This document shows positions 45,814 to 57,883 of a DNA stretch of 64,000 bases, piece by piece. Below the pieces are notes generated by a model. That model was not told the DNA's origin and did not search any database. It saw nothing but the letters and a program-made list of their open reading frames with translations. The stretch comes from Paramarasmius palmivorus. Taxonomy: Eukaryota > Basidiomycota > Agaricomycetes > Agaricales > Marasmiaceae. Location of the stretch: the NCBI GenBank assembly GCA_037176845.1, contig JAYKXP010000061.1, forward strand, positions 124,001 to 188,000. The letters run 5' to 3'. How positions within the stretch are numbered: position 1 is the stretch's first letter; every line of letters starts with the position of its first letter. The translations under genes were made by a program, and so were the position numbers.

Positions 45814-47577
45814 TCAACTCGGAAAGTGATTCCACCTTTCTTCCAATAAACATGCCATACCATCCTCCTCAAGCGCTCGAAGCCTCTGCCGGTGCTCATC
45901 GGTCAGCAATTTATCAACCGGAAGGGACGATTTAAACACCGTCCCTCGATTTGTCCAGTAGGAAAAGTCGACTTTACGCAAGGCAACGATCTCGGAAAGC
46001 CGACCGATATTTGCAAGCCGGCTACTGCTCCTCGACTCGAGCGTCGTCAGCAGCTGCTCAATGGAACCAGAGTCGATTCGAGAATGAGACTCGTGCAGAA
46101 CCAACTCTTCTAGCTTTGGTGCAACGACACTGGAGGGGGATGCGGATGACACCTTTAGTGTGTCCAGTAAATGTGACATCCACAGGGACATCCGATCCTG
46201 TTGAAGCTGATCACTACTCCAGCAGATGTCAAAGTATGTCAGATTGGGGAACATGAATAACAAGCCCGACATCGATGTATTGCTCGGATAGAAGGAGTTG
46301 AGGTCGATATGTAGGCGCTGTAAGGTACTCGGCAGGCGGGAAAGTGTTGACATGAATGTGAGGGGGACGGGGTGAGGCCTTTCGAATTCCGGGTCGAAGT
46401 CGAGTGGATCGCATACTATCCAAAGACTGGTGAGCTTTGGCGCTCGAACGAGTTCGATGAAGGTAAGGAAGTTCTCGGGGTGTGAAGGACATATATGAAG
46501 CTCTTGAAGGGATGCGAGCTCATAAGGAGAAGATACAGCGGACCCTGGTGAATCTGGGGAATCCCACAACAAAGACAATCTCTTCAGGTTCCGAGCCTTG
46601 CGAATAATTCGGAGGAATCGATGATGCTTATCGGCATGCCAAAAGCGAAAGGTGGTAAGCTGTTCATATGGCATCACATCTACTCTTGGAGGTAATGAAA
46701 AGAATTCCTCATGGAGCTGAGTTAGACACGGTGCCTTGCCTATGGCTTGCCAGAACCACGACGTGGAGGCTACATCCACGTCATCTGTCATCCCGACTCC
46801 GTTGTGAAAATATCTCAAGGCAGGGAACCTCAAGTTGGGGGTGCCCACCAGATCCTTCAATAGAGCATGGCCAGTAATATGCAGGCGCAGCTTTTCGCAA
46901 TACTTCATATGTGCAAGTAACAAGCGAAAGGCATCGAATCCCCCATCACACCGGCATGCCAGTAAGCGAGCGGCCTGTTCGGTACACCTGGTATCGGAGA
47001 AGACACGAATCTTCAGTACATTTGTACCAGCGTTTTTGAGGTACGTGCTCAGCAGAGTTGTCGTGCTGAGTTTCCAGTGCGCTGTAGCACAAAGATCTAC
47101 AGAAATGGAACTCCAGATAGGTGGATAGCCGACGGCGATATTCCGCCAATGCGAAGAAGTGAGGGAGATTTGGTTTGCTGGTGCGCGCAATTGGTTTCGA
47201 TCAACACGCAGAGCGTAGTCCCATTCGGTCGCATTTTCGTCGGCGTCACAAGCATGGGAGAAGATCTTGTGATAGACTTCAACGGGAATTTTTCGAAGAG
47301 GGGATATGATGGCCATCTGTTCTTCGATCTGTTTCTCCAACTTCGCCTTGCTCGTTTCCAAACTCCCCAGAATACCTCGTACTCGGTCCAACGTCATGTT
47401 GATTTGCCCCAGAGCCTCCTTCATTTCCGCAATCGATGAAACTGCTTCTTTGATATCGTCATTCGTGGGGACGTAGTCGGAGCGAACTTTATGTGACGTT
47501 GGGAGATATGGGTATTGTACTGAGGCATCACAATGGTCGCAGAGGTCAATCTGTGCAGTATAAGCACTTTCATCCAT
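45814..47577 (-). CDS. F-box-like LRR-type protein (paralogue B)
   Basis: Intronless; start placed at MDESAYTAQIDLC (47577), with an in-frame ATG 15 nt upstream (47592). It gives about 587 residues. The architecture matches the copy at 2309-4066: CDHC pair, the shared KVRSDYVPTN, a coiled coil, F-box-like ISPLRKIPVEVYHKIFSHAC, then a long Leu-rich region ending KVDFSYWTNRGTVF versus SVDFSYWTNRGGRS in the other. Role in SCF ubiquitin ligases is inferred from the family. The two copies are clearly related but well diverged. Confidence 0.8.
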   Translation of the reverse strand: MDESAYTAQIDLCDHCDASVQYPYLPTSHKVRSDYVPTNDDIKEAVSSIAEMKEALGQINMTLDRVRGILGSLETSKAKLEKQIEEQMAIISPLRKIPVEVYHKIFSHACDADENATEWDYALRVDRNQLRAPANQISLTSSHWRNIAVGYPPIWSSISVDLCATAHWKLSTTTLLSTYLKNAGTNVLKIRVFSDTRCTEQAARLLACRCDGGFDAFRLLLAHMKYCEKLRLHITGHALLKDLVGTPNLRFPALRYFHNGVGMTDDVDVASTSWFWQAIGKAPCLTQLHEEFFSLPPRVDVMPYEQLTTFRFWHADKHHRFLRIIRKARNLKRLSLLWDSPDSPGSAVSSPYELASLQELHICPSHPENFLTFIELVRAPKLTSLWIVCDPLDFDPEFERPHPVPLTFMSTLSRLPSTLQRLHIDLNSFYPSNTSMSGLLFMFPNLTYFDICWSSDQLQQDRMSLWMSHLLDTLKVSSASPSSVVAPKLEELVLHESHSRIDSGSIEQLLTTLESRSSSRLANIGRLSEIVALRKVDFSYWTNRGTVFKSSLPVDKLLTDEHRQRLRALEEDGMACLLEERWNHFPS

Positions 47578-47592
47578 ATTCTGAGAATACAT

Positions 47593-48274
47593 GAGCAGAT
47601 TACACTTTATCAAACAAAGCCTGCCTCACCGAAAGTAGCCGAGATGATGGCGGTATTGGAAAGAGATGCACTCGCTGCTTTACCAGCTTCGCCGCCCTCA
47701 CACCACATCCTCTACATCCGCGAGACCAGATATCAATACAATTCAGGGCATTTTCTTTGTAGAATAATGCGTACCATGATTCTGAACAGAAGTGCTTTAC
47801 ATATTTGAGGGCCGTTCCCTGACTCTGAGATGACTGGAAGAGCCAAGAAGCGTGGGATGTGCAGCGGCCAGTTTCCGTTAATATTATGGCAGTCCACATC
47901 TCAGCTCTCTCATTTCGACGTTTTCATACATCATTCACCTCACTTAAAGCAGCTCTTCAATTTATTCTCCCAGGATCGTAGGAAATCCATTCATAACCGT
48001 AGAGAGAGCAAATTCATACCGCTACCGTGTGATAGGTGTCAGATGGATCCCTGAAGCAGCCTGCATTTCAAGAGTAGCCCATGCGTCGTTCAAAGGGCTG
48101 CAGGATGTACAAAGAATGTGTGCCAATGCGCCTGACGACCCTGTATACATGTTATTAGAATAGAATGAAAAGAACGTTCACCTTAGCGTGAGTGGTACAT
48201 AGGATGCAATGCTGGAAAAATGTAACCAGAACGATTCGGAACCAATTAAAAGCAGGAATTCTTGCGGTCAAGAG
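47593..48274. other. Intergenic region, no gene recognised
   Basis: About 680 bp between F-box paralogue B and the acidic hypothetical gene; only short featureless frames. Confidence 0.45.
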
Positions 48275-49700
48275 TTACTCGACAATGACTGGTACAGGTA
48301 TCTTATTCAGGCCTGGAAAGAGACCTCGGTAATACGCCTGCCTATCATCGTACCAGAATGCCAACAGTTCTCTCTTTCCCGGGAACCTCTGTGACGGTTC
48401 TTCGCTAAAAATTAGCTTCGCGTGCTCCCAGTCGCTGCTACCAATGAAGGACAGATTGCACCCAAACGGCTCTTGATCGGTCAAGGTGGCAAACAGGGAC
48501 GTGTGCATCTGTCGCTTCATGTTCACGTCTAGCCGCGAAGGTCTACAACGAACACCATCAGTATAGCGAAGAGAACATTAGAGTCGAACACCCACCGTGC
48601 CAAAAGCTTCACCACTTGAGGAGCATTGTCTGCATCCATGAGGAACGTATGCCCAATTCGTAGCCGCTCCAAGCGCATCCAACAGGAATCGGCAACAGTA
48701 CGCTCTTCACCGTAAAGGTCATCATACGAGGCATCATACAATTCATCATCTTCGCCTTCCCTTCTCCTTCTGATAGCCTCGACCCACCCCGCACCAGGAT
48801 CGATATCTGCAAATGTGCGTACAGCATCGTTCGCTCCGTCAAAGTGACATCCCCAGCCATAACGTTCGACGTAACAAACATCCGGATGTTCTCTACGTTC
48901 AGGGAAATAGTTGGTGTCTTGGGCTTTACGAAGTAGAGCGACGACTTCTTCACGAGTCAGAGAAGAGTGGTATGCGACCATGGAACGGTCAAGATATCTT
49001 CTATATGGTTTAACAGTGGCAATCTAGCAGGATAAGGGTAAGGCTTAGTTTAGGCTAGAACCCTTAAGCGACATACGCACATTCCAGACACCAACTTTGG
49101 CGGGAACACGAAAGTAGATTGCGTCTCCTCCAGGTTGATCGTGACGATGCGTTTTCATGCCAATGAGAATGGGTAGTAGCTGGCCCCAGACCATCTCACC
49201 TGTAGAAGAGTCAGTGGGTCAGGGCGGGAGACGTCTGTACACGACGCACCTGAACGAATGGTAAACCTTGAGCGAAATGTGCGCGTTCTCGCGGGTAATA
49301 CATCTCTCCATTCCGGGTTAAAGAAGTACGCTATTCGCCTGATTGAATCGTTGGCATCTGGTGACCAGGTCAGTAAGTCAATGTTGGGGAGTAGTTGCGT
49401 AGTATGTATACCGTAGAGAACCCATTCTCCGCTATATTGCGGATCCTGCCAGATGTCTTCTTCGTCTTTCAAGTATTCGTCGCCTTCCAAGTATTCGTCA
49501 TCTTCCACATCCTCGTCTTCCATGTCCTCGTCCTCATACATGTCCTCATCCTCATCCATATCCTCATCCTCTCCATACCCTTCTACACCATCTTCATCGT
49601 AGCCTTCAGCCTCCCAATTTGTTTCATCTTGAGCGAGGTCACAGTCATATTCACCCTCTCCATCAACTTCCAGCTCAGCGCCGTCGTATAGAGGTTCCAT
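48275..49700 (-). CDS. Acidic hypothetical protein
   Basis: Four exons from 49700 (MEPLYDGAELEVDGEGEYD) to 48275. The first 90 residues are an Asp/Glu-rich stretch with repeats of DEDMxEDED type. It is followed by a globular part: WVLYGIHTTQLLPNIDLLTW, EMVWGQLLPILIGMKTHRHD, ATVKPYRRYLDRSMVAYHSS, TNYFPERREHPDVCYVERYG and DWEHAKLIFSEEPSQ. All joins are in phase at consensus sites. No family, signal or membrane segment recognised. A 98-codon hydrophobic frame on the opposite strand is only the complement of the acidic repeats. Confidence 0.65.
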
Positions 49701-50542
49701 CCTCTAAGCTGTGCTTTGGGTAAGAGTAGTGTTTAGAGTATGTCCTCGTGTGCATTGATAGCGGAATTGGGAGCTCGTGAGTGGTAAGCCGATGGTGTTT
49801 CACATCTTCGTCATCGTTGTTGAATAACGAATTGCGCCAAACGGTGGAAAGAAGAATCTACAGACTTCGAGCTTGCGCGAATATTAGGCATTGGACTGTT
49901 GAAAAAAAGGGTTACACTTACACACCTTTGACGCGGATGTGCTCCTCCAGCAGAACGAAACGGCCCTGGAGAGATTACGACGGATGTACTCTGATGTACT
50001 ATCGTTATTAATATTGAGATTTTTCCACCGTCCGAGGGTCAGGAATACTCAGAGGAGTGGAGACATGAGCTGTACTTGAGTACTTGAGTACAAGCTTCAG
50101 TCACCATGACGAGTGGAAAGCAAGTATCATGGAGGGCCGGTATCTCCGGAGCGGATACATGACACCGTTCCCACACTCTCCTGCTTTCACCACTCATCTT
50201 CATGGGCGAACTTTTCTATATTCCTCTTCACTATCCACGAACACAACTCTAAATGTCTCTGCGGATGGCTAAGGCATAGCTAGTCGGATGTCACAAAGTG
50301 ACATCCGACACCCCAGCCATACCCAACTCAGCCAGGTCACCAGACAGTGCGCTCAAAGTAGAACTCCACCAAGCGGTAAAGGAACTTACCTACTCGAGAA
50401 TATGTGCTCGGATGCTTCGGACGACTCGGACGGCTCAAAAACTAGTAAGCTATGACGCCCAGGATCCCGTCGTGACCGCTTTATGGTTAAAAAAACTTGT
50501 TAAATCGAAGATGCACGCGCAATACAATCAGTCACCTCAGCC
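49701..50542. other. Divergent intergenic region
   Basis: About 840 bp between the acidic protein gene and the first questin-oxidase-like gene. Small direct and palindromic bits occur (CTTGAGTACTTGAGTACAAG near 50075) but no clear element or gene. Confidence 0.4.
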
Positions 50543-52255
50543 ATGTCAGCTGTCCCATGTCGATTAATGCGCCGAGGCGTTCTCAATCTACCCAGATCAT
50601 CCCCAGAATCAAAACCAGTCGCGGAAGCTATCTTGTTGAAGGACGCGCTGGAGTATCACTGTTTCTTCCGGGAACCAGAGCTGCACAATCACCTTAGCCA
50701 TCAGTCAGTATAGTACATTCCTTTAATCGGCAAACACTAATGAGTTAACCTAGTGTTCTCGCTGCGTACGATTTAGGTGCAACGCCTAGTCTCCTTCAAA
50801 AAATGTACAATGATGAGGCACCGAAACAGCGTTCAATCATCCTCAACAAGGACGACATGAAGATTGGTGTGACTACCGATAATTGGACAGAGTATCTCGG
50901 GAACGAACAGTAAGTTACCAGCTGGCCCTGCTACAGCATCTGATAGCACGTTTTCACAGCGCTTACTATGGTTACCTGAACTTTTTCCAAGAACGTATCA
51001 AGAGTGTGGGAGTGCCTGACACTCTGGAAAAGTACATTTTTTCACCTCTAGCCAACAAGTCCAGTGTGGGCATGTTGGTGAGACTCATGAGTGGCATGTA
51101 TGTCAAACCAACTACATCATCTGTACTTGACTCATAAAACCTAGTGTCCATCCGTTCATTCAAATCGGGGTATGTTTATCATATAGGCCAAGGTGAAAAG
51201 ACATTCTGACCGAGCACTGTAGTACGGTCTCGAGTTTGGGAGCGACCTCCTGGTTGCCACGGGTCGGAGGCATATTTTATCCGCACCCGAATTATGCTAA
51301 ACGTTGCACACTAGGTCTAGCGCAGACAGCCGTCCATCAACCCCATCCCGCGGTAATTTACGACTACAACCCTTCCATAACCGATCCCGATAACAATACG
51401 AAGCGGAGTGGACCATCAGTGCTTGAGCTCTTGCGGGAGGTTTACGACTCTGCATTGCTCAAGCCGGTTCCTTATGACGGCTCTGCCATCTTAAGCACCA
51501 GGATCAAGGACGCTGTTGGAGACGGGCGTGGCGAAGAGATTCAGCGCATTTGTTCTCGATTTCAGATTGCCGATAACGCTACAGAAGAAGAAATGAATGA
51601 AAAGATAAAGGAGTTTATCTGGGCTGCCGTACTTCTCCTGTTCTCTACGGGCAAGGAAGGACACAAACCCAGATTGGATTTCTTCCTCATGCACCTTGTC
51701 ACATCATCTATCTTCCTCAAGACATATGTCGGAGTAATCCGTGATACAGCCAACAAAGCCCAGCTACTCCGCGCGTATCTGTCCACCATTATCCTGTTTG
51801 TCATGGTTAGAGGTCGACCGAGGATCAATGCAAACCTTACTATGCATGCGTCCGACAAAGTCCGACCTCCACTCCCTACCGAGGTGCCATATAAGGTTGA
51901 TGAAACCAGTATTGGCAGCCCAGCGCAGGATGATGACTATACTCCATGGCCGGCATTCATTGAGGCATCTCTATACGCCTCGGACTCTCACGTCCTCAAA
52001 ACAATGCGTACATTGATCTATGCCGCCCGTGAATATGGTGATATCCCTGCCGAAGACGTTATCGGCGTCTACCAGAAGGGAACACACCAGGAGACGCACC
52101 TCGGGATGGCAAAAGTAGATGGGTCCTTGTTCGTGAGAGCAGCGGGTGTATTGATGAATTGTATGGGTTGGACGACGCATGGCCAGGTTGCAGGTGATTG
52201 GGATCGCAGTGCTCTGGGATGGGAAGAAGCATGGCTCGACGAGGAGTCGCTTTGA
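50543..52255 (+). CDS. Questin-oxidase-like protein (copy 1)
   Basis: Exons 50543-50703, 50754-50909, 50960-51097, 51145-51169, 51223-51262 and 51315-52255 give 486 residues. The family (Questin_oxidase-like, formerly DUF4243; AflY, GedK) is indicated by HCFFREPELHNHLSHH, VLAAYDLGATPSLLQKMY, HAYYGYLNFFQERI, VHPFIQIGYGLEFGSDL and LKTMRTLIYAAREYGD. Known members catalyse Baeyer-Villiger-like ring opening of anthraquinones in aflatoxin or geodin synthesis; here there is no polyketide synthase nearby, so the substrate is open. The start MSAVPCRLMRRGVLNLP aligns with the start of copy 2. All introns match copy 2 in phase and exon size. Confidence 0.88.
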
Positions 52256-52453
52256 CGTGCTTAAATCTTTTACTCATGTATTGTACTGTCCTCGTACGTA
52301 TAATTGTCTCCCATAACAATGAGCGCTATGCTTTTGAACTAAGCGCCCACACCCGCGATTGCGTCACAGCCTGTGTCAGTTATTCGCGTGTCTTACCAAT
52401 ACCACCATCCCTGTTCTAGACAATGTTCAACAGCTTGATCCACTACCATAAAC

Positions 52454-54178
52454 ATGTCTGCCATTTCTCATCGACTGCTGCGCTCTGGAGTCCTGAACTT
52501 ACCAAGGCCGTCACCAGGGTGTAAACCAATCACCGAAAGCTTATTATTGAAGGACGCGCAGGCCCACCACTGTTTCTTTCGCGCTGCTGGGCTGCATAAT
52601 CACCTGAGTCATCAGTGAGTTCTATGTCTTTCTCCTTTGGATATAGATTGCTGATGCAATGCACTAGCATTCTCGCTGCGTACGACTTGGGGGCAACGTC
52701 AAGCCTTCTGCAGAAGATTTATGATGATGAAGCGTCGGACCAAAGACCAATTATTCTTGAGGACCAGGATAAGAACATGAAGGTCAATACGAAAAGCTGG
52801 AAGCAGTATGTTGGAAACCAAAAGTCAGTTATGATGACTTTGAATAGTGCTTTCCTTGCTGACACACTCCTGATCAAAGTGCCTATAACGGCTTCTTCCA
52901 TTTCTTTCAAGAACGTATCGAGGCTACTGGAGTATCCGAAACACTTGGAGAGTACATCTTTTCACCTGCTGCAAACGAGCCTGGGTTGAACATGCTGGTG
53001 AGATTGATGAGCGGCGCGTAAGTCAATTATATCTGTCGAACCCTGAGCACAGTGATACTCAGAACTCCCTTAATTAGTGCTCATCCTTTCATTCAAATTG
53101 GGGTACGCATTTTTCTCTCTTGAAGGCAAGGGTTTGGTTTGACCCATTCAATAGTACGGTCTGGAATTTGGGAACGACTTCTTGGTAGCCACAGGTTTGA
53201 AGGATTTCATCTCACTACGACTCGCAAACTGATGAGTCTGCAGGCTTAGCTCAAACAGCGGTCACAAACCCTTTAACTACCACCATTTTCAACTATAAAC
53301 CCGCGCTTACTCAAACCAACGGCACTAGTAACGGCACGAAATCTATTCTTGAGCTTTTGCGGGAAGTTTACGACTCCCCTAAACTCAAACCCGTTCCCTA
53401 CGACAGCAATGCCCTCATAAGTGCTCGCATCAAAGATGCCTTGCGAGATGGTGGTGCAGAGGAAGTTCAGCGCATCTCCTCGCAACTTCAAGTCGACGAA
53501 AACGTCACAGAAGCCGAGGTCAACGAGAAGATTGAAGAGTATATTTGGACTGCTGTTCTCCTTTTGTTTGCCACCGGGAAAGAAGGACATAAGCCCCGTC
53601 TGGACTTCTTTCTCATGCACATCGTCACTTCGTCTCTCTTCCTAAAATCATACGTCAGTGTACTCCAAAATCCCTTGCACAAGGCACAACTCCTGCGAGC
53701 GTATCTACCGGTCATCATCCTTCTCACGCTATCAAGAGGCCGACCGAAGATCAACGCGGAACTTATCATGAAGGCTTCAGACAAGGTTCGGCCTCCATTG
53801 CACCCACCCGAGAAGCTGTACCAGAATGACAAGACGAGCATCGGCAATCCCATTCAGGACGAAGACTATAATCCTTGGCCTGCCCTCATCGAAGCATCCC
53901 TTTATGCACCAGACTCTCACGTTCTCAAGACGATGCGCACACTGGTTTACGCCGCTCGCGAGTACGGAGATACGCAACCTGGACAGGTCGCTGGTGCATA
54001 TCGCTCCGGAAGGGACGAAGAGACACATCCCGGAATGGCCAAGGTCGATGGATCTTTGTTTGTGAGGGCTGCCGGCGTGCTGATGGACTACATGGGATGG
54101 ACAACGCATGGGCAAGTTGCTGGAAACTGGGATCGCAGCGCCCTTGGATGGGAAGAAGCATGGCTCGACGAAGAATAA
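52454..54178 (+). CDS. Questin-oxidase-like protein (copy 2)
   Basis: Exons 52454-52614, 52668-52823, 52880-53017, 53078-53102, 53155-53194 and 53244-54178 give 484 residues. The first five exons are exactly the same lengths as in copy 1 (161, 156, 138, 25, 40), so this is a tandem duplicate. Motifs include HCFFRAAGLHNHLSHH, ILAAYDLGATSSLLQKIY, NAYNGFFHFFQERI, AHPFIQIGYGLEFGNDF, LRAYLPVIILLTLSRGRPK and MGWTTHGQVAGNWDRSALGW. It should bind the same kind of quinone/aromatic substrate. Divergence is largest in the linker before the LELLREVYDS motif. Confidence 0.88.
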
Positions 54179-54368
54179 ACAGAACAGAATTGGAAGGAAC
54201 TCAAAGGTTTGAATGTGTACTATAAACAACCCATGTATTCCCGATATTGTACAGTATTCAGGCAGGCATTTGTATCAACAGCATTTCATCGTCCCCACTC
54301 GCCTCGTGCAAATTGTATGGATACATTGCATGTTTTTGTGTTCCATGACGAAAAAGAAGACATGTCCT

Positions 54369-55991
54369 TTAGAAAAGTAACGAAGCCGCAACGTCAACGT
54401 TTCCACCAGCAGCATCAAGTGTACTAATGGCCACTTCACGACTAACACCCAAATCCATGATCATCTGGATATTCTTCTCGGGATGTCTACTAGCCGAGGA
54501 TGGGGCTGGAGCAGGTCTGGGATTAGATGGAAGACGAGCTGCAGGTGCTCCTCCAAGGGTGTTACCAGTGCCTGGGAATGATTGGTTGGGCCTTGCCGAT
54601 GAGGACGGTGTGTTAAACGCTTGGCCCTGAGAAGGCTGGGGAGCTTGGGCAGCAGCTTCGGGGTTACGAGCGCTTTCAGGAAGCTCATGTTCGGAGAGGA
54701 ACCGGACTTCACGCCCTTGTATCCGTAAGACGCCCTTTTCGAGATCGATGCATGCTTGGTAGGACTTGAGCATGTCTAGACCGAGCAATAAGTCGACATT
54801 ACGTCCCTGAGATAGATAGGTTTAGCGGGTGTCTTTGAATCTATACTTGAGGAAAACACCTACCTCCATGACCGTTATTGAACATGGAAGATGCAAGTCG
54901 GCAACTTTGAGTTGTGTGCTGTGTATCCGACCAAGGATGGCAGCTGTTCCCACTCCTTGTGCAACGCCAGCAAACCGTGTGTCGAGAAGACGCATCAAGC
55001 TTGCGGATTCATTGAGCAAGGGTAATGCGGGGACGAATAATAGGATCTTACTTGCAATATTCGGCACACTGTGGTGTCACTGCGTTGTATAGAGTTTGGC
55101 ATTCTGATTGTAAGGAATGGGAACCGAACACTCACTGATCGTACGCTGGGCTCCGCTATCTACGAAGGCTTTGACAGGCTTCCCGTTGATCTCAGCATCA
55201 ATGCTGCACATAAAGGTGAGATATAGGAACGCTTCACAGCTAAGCCACTCACTAGAGCATCGTTACAACACCAAAGCTCTCTGGGGAATACTCCAAGGCG
55301 TGCTCCATATTCTCCATGACTGCCTGCTGGCGGATTGCTTCTTCAATCTTTCTTTGAGCTTCAACATCGAACGGATCGGCATTCAAATGTTCTATCTCTC
55401 GTTGTTGCTCCATTTCTGCACGGTATTGTCTTTCTCTCGTTTGGCGAAGAAGTTCCGCGAATCGGGCAGGGTCATTTTGGGCTGCATCTGCTAGTTCAGG
55501 TTGTGCCTGAAGGAAGAGTTCTGCATGAGAATGTGAGGAGGTTGGAAGGAGAATTACACACTCGTCGGAGGTCATTCATCAAGTTTGGATCTCCCAGTAG
55601 CTGTAATCGCATCATCTCCGAGTCGTGTTGCAACGGCCTGAACAGCATCATTGAATCAGTATTTGGATTGAGAAGATAGCATCGTAGTTATACGCACTGG
55701 CCAGCGGGATTGAACACCTTTCTCTTCAATGTCAAAGTAGCCTGGTTTCCGGTGATTCCAAGTTGACGAATAGTGGATTTGGGGTTGTTGAGGTCCCTTC
55801 CTTCGTACGATATGCTTTGCTCGTTGATCGGTATCCCAGACTGTTGAATAAGTAAGGGCAAAACATGAAAGAACAGCTTGTTCGTAACATACCTCAGCTT
55901 CTAATAATGCCATAACATTCTCTAGTTCCATTCCCGGGTCGATTTCAACGACAAATGGTTGCCCGAGTTCGGTTATAAATGTCAGCTCCAT
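54369..55991 (-). CDS. DDI1: Ddi1-type ubiquitin-shuttle aspartic protease
   Basis: Starts at 55991 ([18 protein letters not shown]), several introns, TAA at 54369; about 400 residues. Domains in order: ubiquitin-like domain (to TLTLKRKV), helical region with [17 protein letters not shown] and [20 protein letters not shown], retroviral-type protease domain with the active-site KAFVDSGAQ, then [18 protein letters not shown] and [18 protein letters not shown], a Pro/Ser linker, and a C-terminal UBA ([20 protein letters not shown]). Ddi1 cleaves or shuttles heavily ubiquitylated proteins to the proteasome. Nothing is missing compared with yeast Ddi1. Confidence 0.95.
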
Positions 55992-56341
55992 GGTGCCGAG
56001 TCAATGGTGGTGGATGAGGTGAAAGAGGCGCTGGGAGTCTTTGTGTATAACGGGTCAAGTGCTTCGCCAAAATATCAAATATAGGAGGCGGATCGAGCAG
56101 CGTGCCTCTGTGGACTACTCGAGTGAAACGGGTGCTGAGGTATACCGAAGGTGATGGTAGTGGCGTTAGAGAGGGATGGAATGGTGTAGCGGAGTAAGCT
56201 GTTACTCTTCCCGGGATCATTTATAACAAAGGGTTCTCCGAGTCAAACAAAGTCAAGAGAAAGTACCAGAACAAGACGCGTCAGCTATGGACGCGTAAGT
56301 ACTCGTGTTACTAATTGCGATACAACATTGTACAACATATC
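55992..56341. other. Ddi1 promoter region
   Basis: 350 bp between the Ddi1 start and the upstream CSN12-like stop on the same strand; an ATG-leading frame on the minus strand (56220-55945) shows no features. Confidence 0.4.
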
Positions 56342-57883
56342 CTAAAGGATATTAAATGGCGCTGGGCGATCAGCAGGTCTTGGGAAAGCGTTCGTATTGG
56401 CCAATACCACCATTTGCTTTTCATGGCTGATGTATCCTCGCATGAAACCCTTGTAAATCTGATTCGCAACTAGACACTCTGCCTCTTCTACCTCGATATC
56501 CAACCCTGAAATTTGCAAGGACGCATGAAACATGGAGATAGGAACCCGTGAACTCTTGTCGGATGCAATCCACCTGCTAAGCAGTTAGAAGGCATTGAGC
56601 GGCAGAGGAAGACACCGCTTACACTTTTCGGAATAGACCTCGCAGACAAACCTCTCTGGCCTTTTCCACAGTTAGGTACAGGTTTAGCTCAACAAGCTTA
56701 GATTCCGAACTCTCAAGTGCACGATCAAATGCTTTGATGTCGCCATTACGAATCGCAGAGACAAACGGCGCAAAGAGTTCTCTGACGAGAGGGAAACGCT
56801 GTAAAAGTTCCTCTGACGGTAAATGTCCTTTGAGGATACGGAGGGGAAGCAGATAAATGAGGATCCGTCTGTCGACAAAAATGGTCAATGAAAGCGAATA
56901 ACAATTCGGGCCGTCTACTCACGCCTGATTGGCCTGTGCGCGTGTATGGCATTGATAAAATGCTCTGGTGAGCTCTTCTTCTGCCATGGCATATTCCTCG
57001 TTCAGGAAGCGTAGCATGCCGAGATAATATCGGAAAGTGACTTGGTGTGATTTGGGATATACAGAGAGGTCTGGGATATCGCGGTTTGCATCAAGGGCTC
57101 GGAGAACGTTTTTCGACAGGGATATTCGTCGAACTCGGAAGTAACACTTGAGAATCAGTCCAACGATGTAGTAGATGCCCCATTTTCGGGATTCTTCCGG
57201 TGGTGATGTTCTGGACAGAAAAATGAGATACCAAGTGGAATGATGGAACAGATGAAAAACGCACCGGTCTTGCATGCAAAGTGTAAACGCTTTCGTTATA
57301 ATCCTCGCAGATTCCTCCATGCTATCGCATTTGAGCCCATTATATTTTGCTTGATGGTCTGCCTGACAGTGTGGTTTAAGGAAAAGAATGAGGCGGATGT
57401 CAACTTCAGTCTCACATCGAAAGCGAGATCTCGCAGGTCGCGTAGTATTGAAAATAAGACTGGCAGTGTCCACCCAGAGTTTTGACCAAAGAAGTTGTAA
57501 AAATGTCTATGGGAAATTTGAGCCAAAATTCGAGACGACCCTAGTGAAAACGCACGAAACGAGTTGTGTATGTTCCTTGAACCCCTCGATTGATCTCCGC
57601 CTGGCAACATGAGAGCATGTGAGAACGTATTGAATGGCAATATCGTCCCATGGCTCCTGCATGCTTCCTTTGTAGTATTCGAGTTCGGCACGCTACCACT
57701 GACTTTGTGAGCGAAAGCTTTGCTGCAAGGTTCACGGCGACTTACTGTTGGATTCCTGAATTCCTTCACTAGGTCTTTTGAATGCGGGCTCGGAGGATGC
57801 AAGAGATATTTTAGGTTGTCTGCGTTCCTGGCTGTGATAGCATCGTTGAGCTGAGTAAGATATGTTACAAAGTTCATAGGCAT
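56342..57883 (-). CDS. CSN12/PCID2-type PCI-domain protein
   Basis: Starts at 57883 (MPMNFVTYLTQLNDAITARN), several introns, TAG at 56342; about 400 residues. Recognisable parts are the helical repeat region (WDDIAIQYVLTCSHVA, HFYNFFGQNSGWTLPVLFSI, ESARIITKAFTLCMQDR, KWGIYYIVGLILKCYFRV, VTFRYYLGMLRFLNEEYAMA) and the PCI domain (RRILIYLLPLRILKGHLPSE, FRKVWIASDKSSRVP). The family comprises Csn12 (COP9 signalosome/spliceosome-linked in yeast) and Thp1/PCID2 (TREX-2 mRNA export). Csn12 and Thp1 are homologous, and I cannot choose with certainty by eye. Confidence 0.85.

Noticed and set aside
49395..49691. 98-codon hydrophobic frame resembling membrane helices
   Set aside because: It is the opposite strand of GAGGA-type acidic codons, which always read as Phe/Val/Leu/Ile-rich in reverse.
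50543..54178. A polyketide or aflatoxin-type gene cluster around the questin-oxidase-like genes
   Set aside because: The neighbours are Ddi1, an acidic hypothetical protein and F-box/MYND genes; no synthase, P450 or pathway transporter is adjacent.
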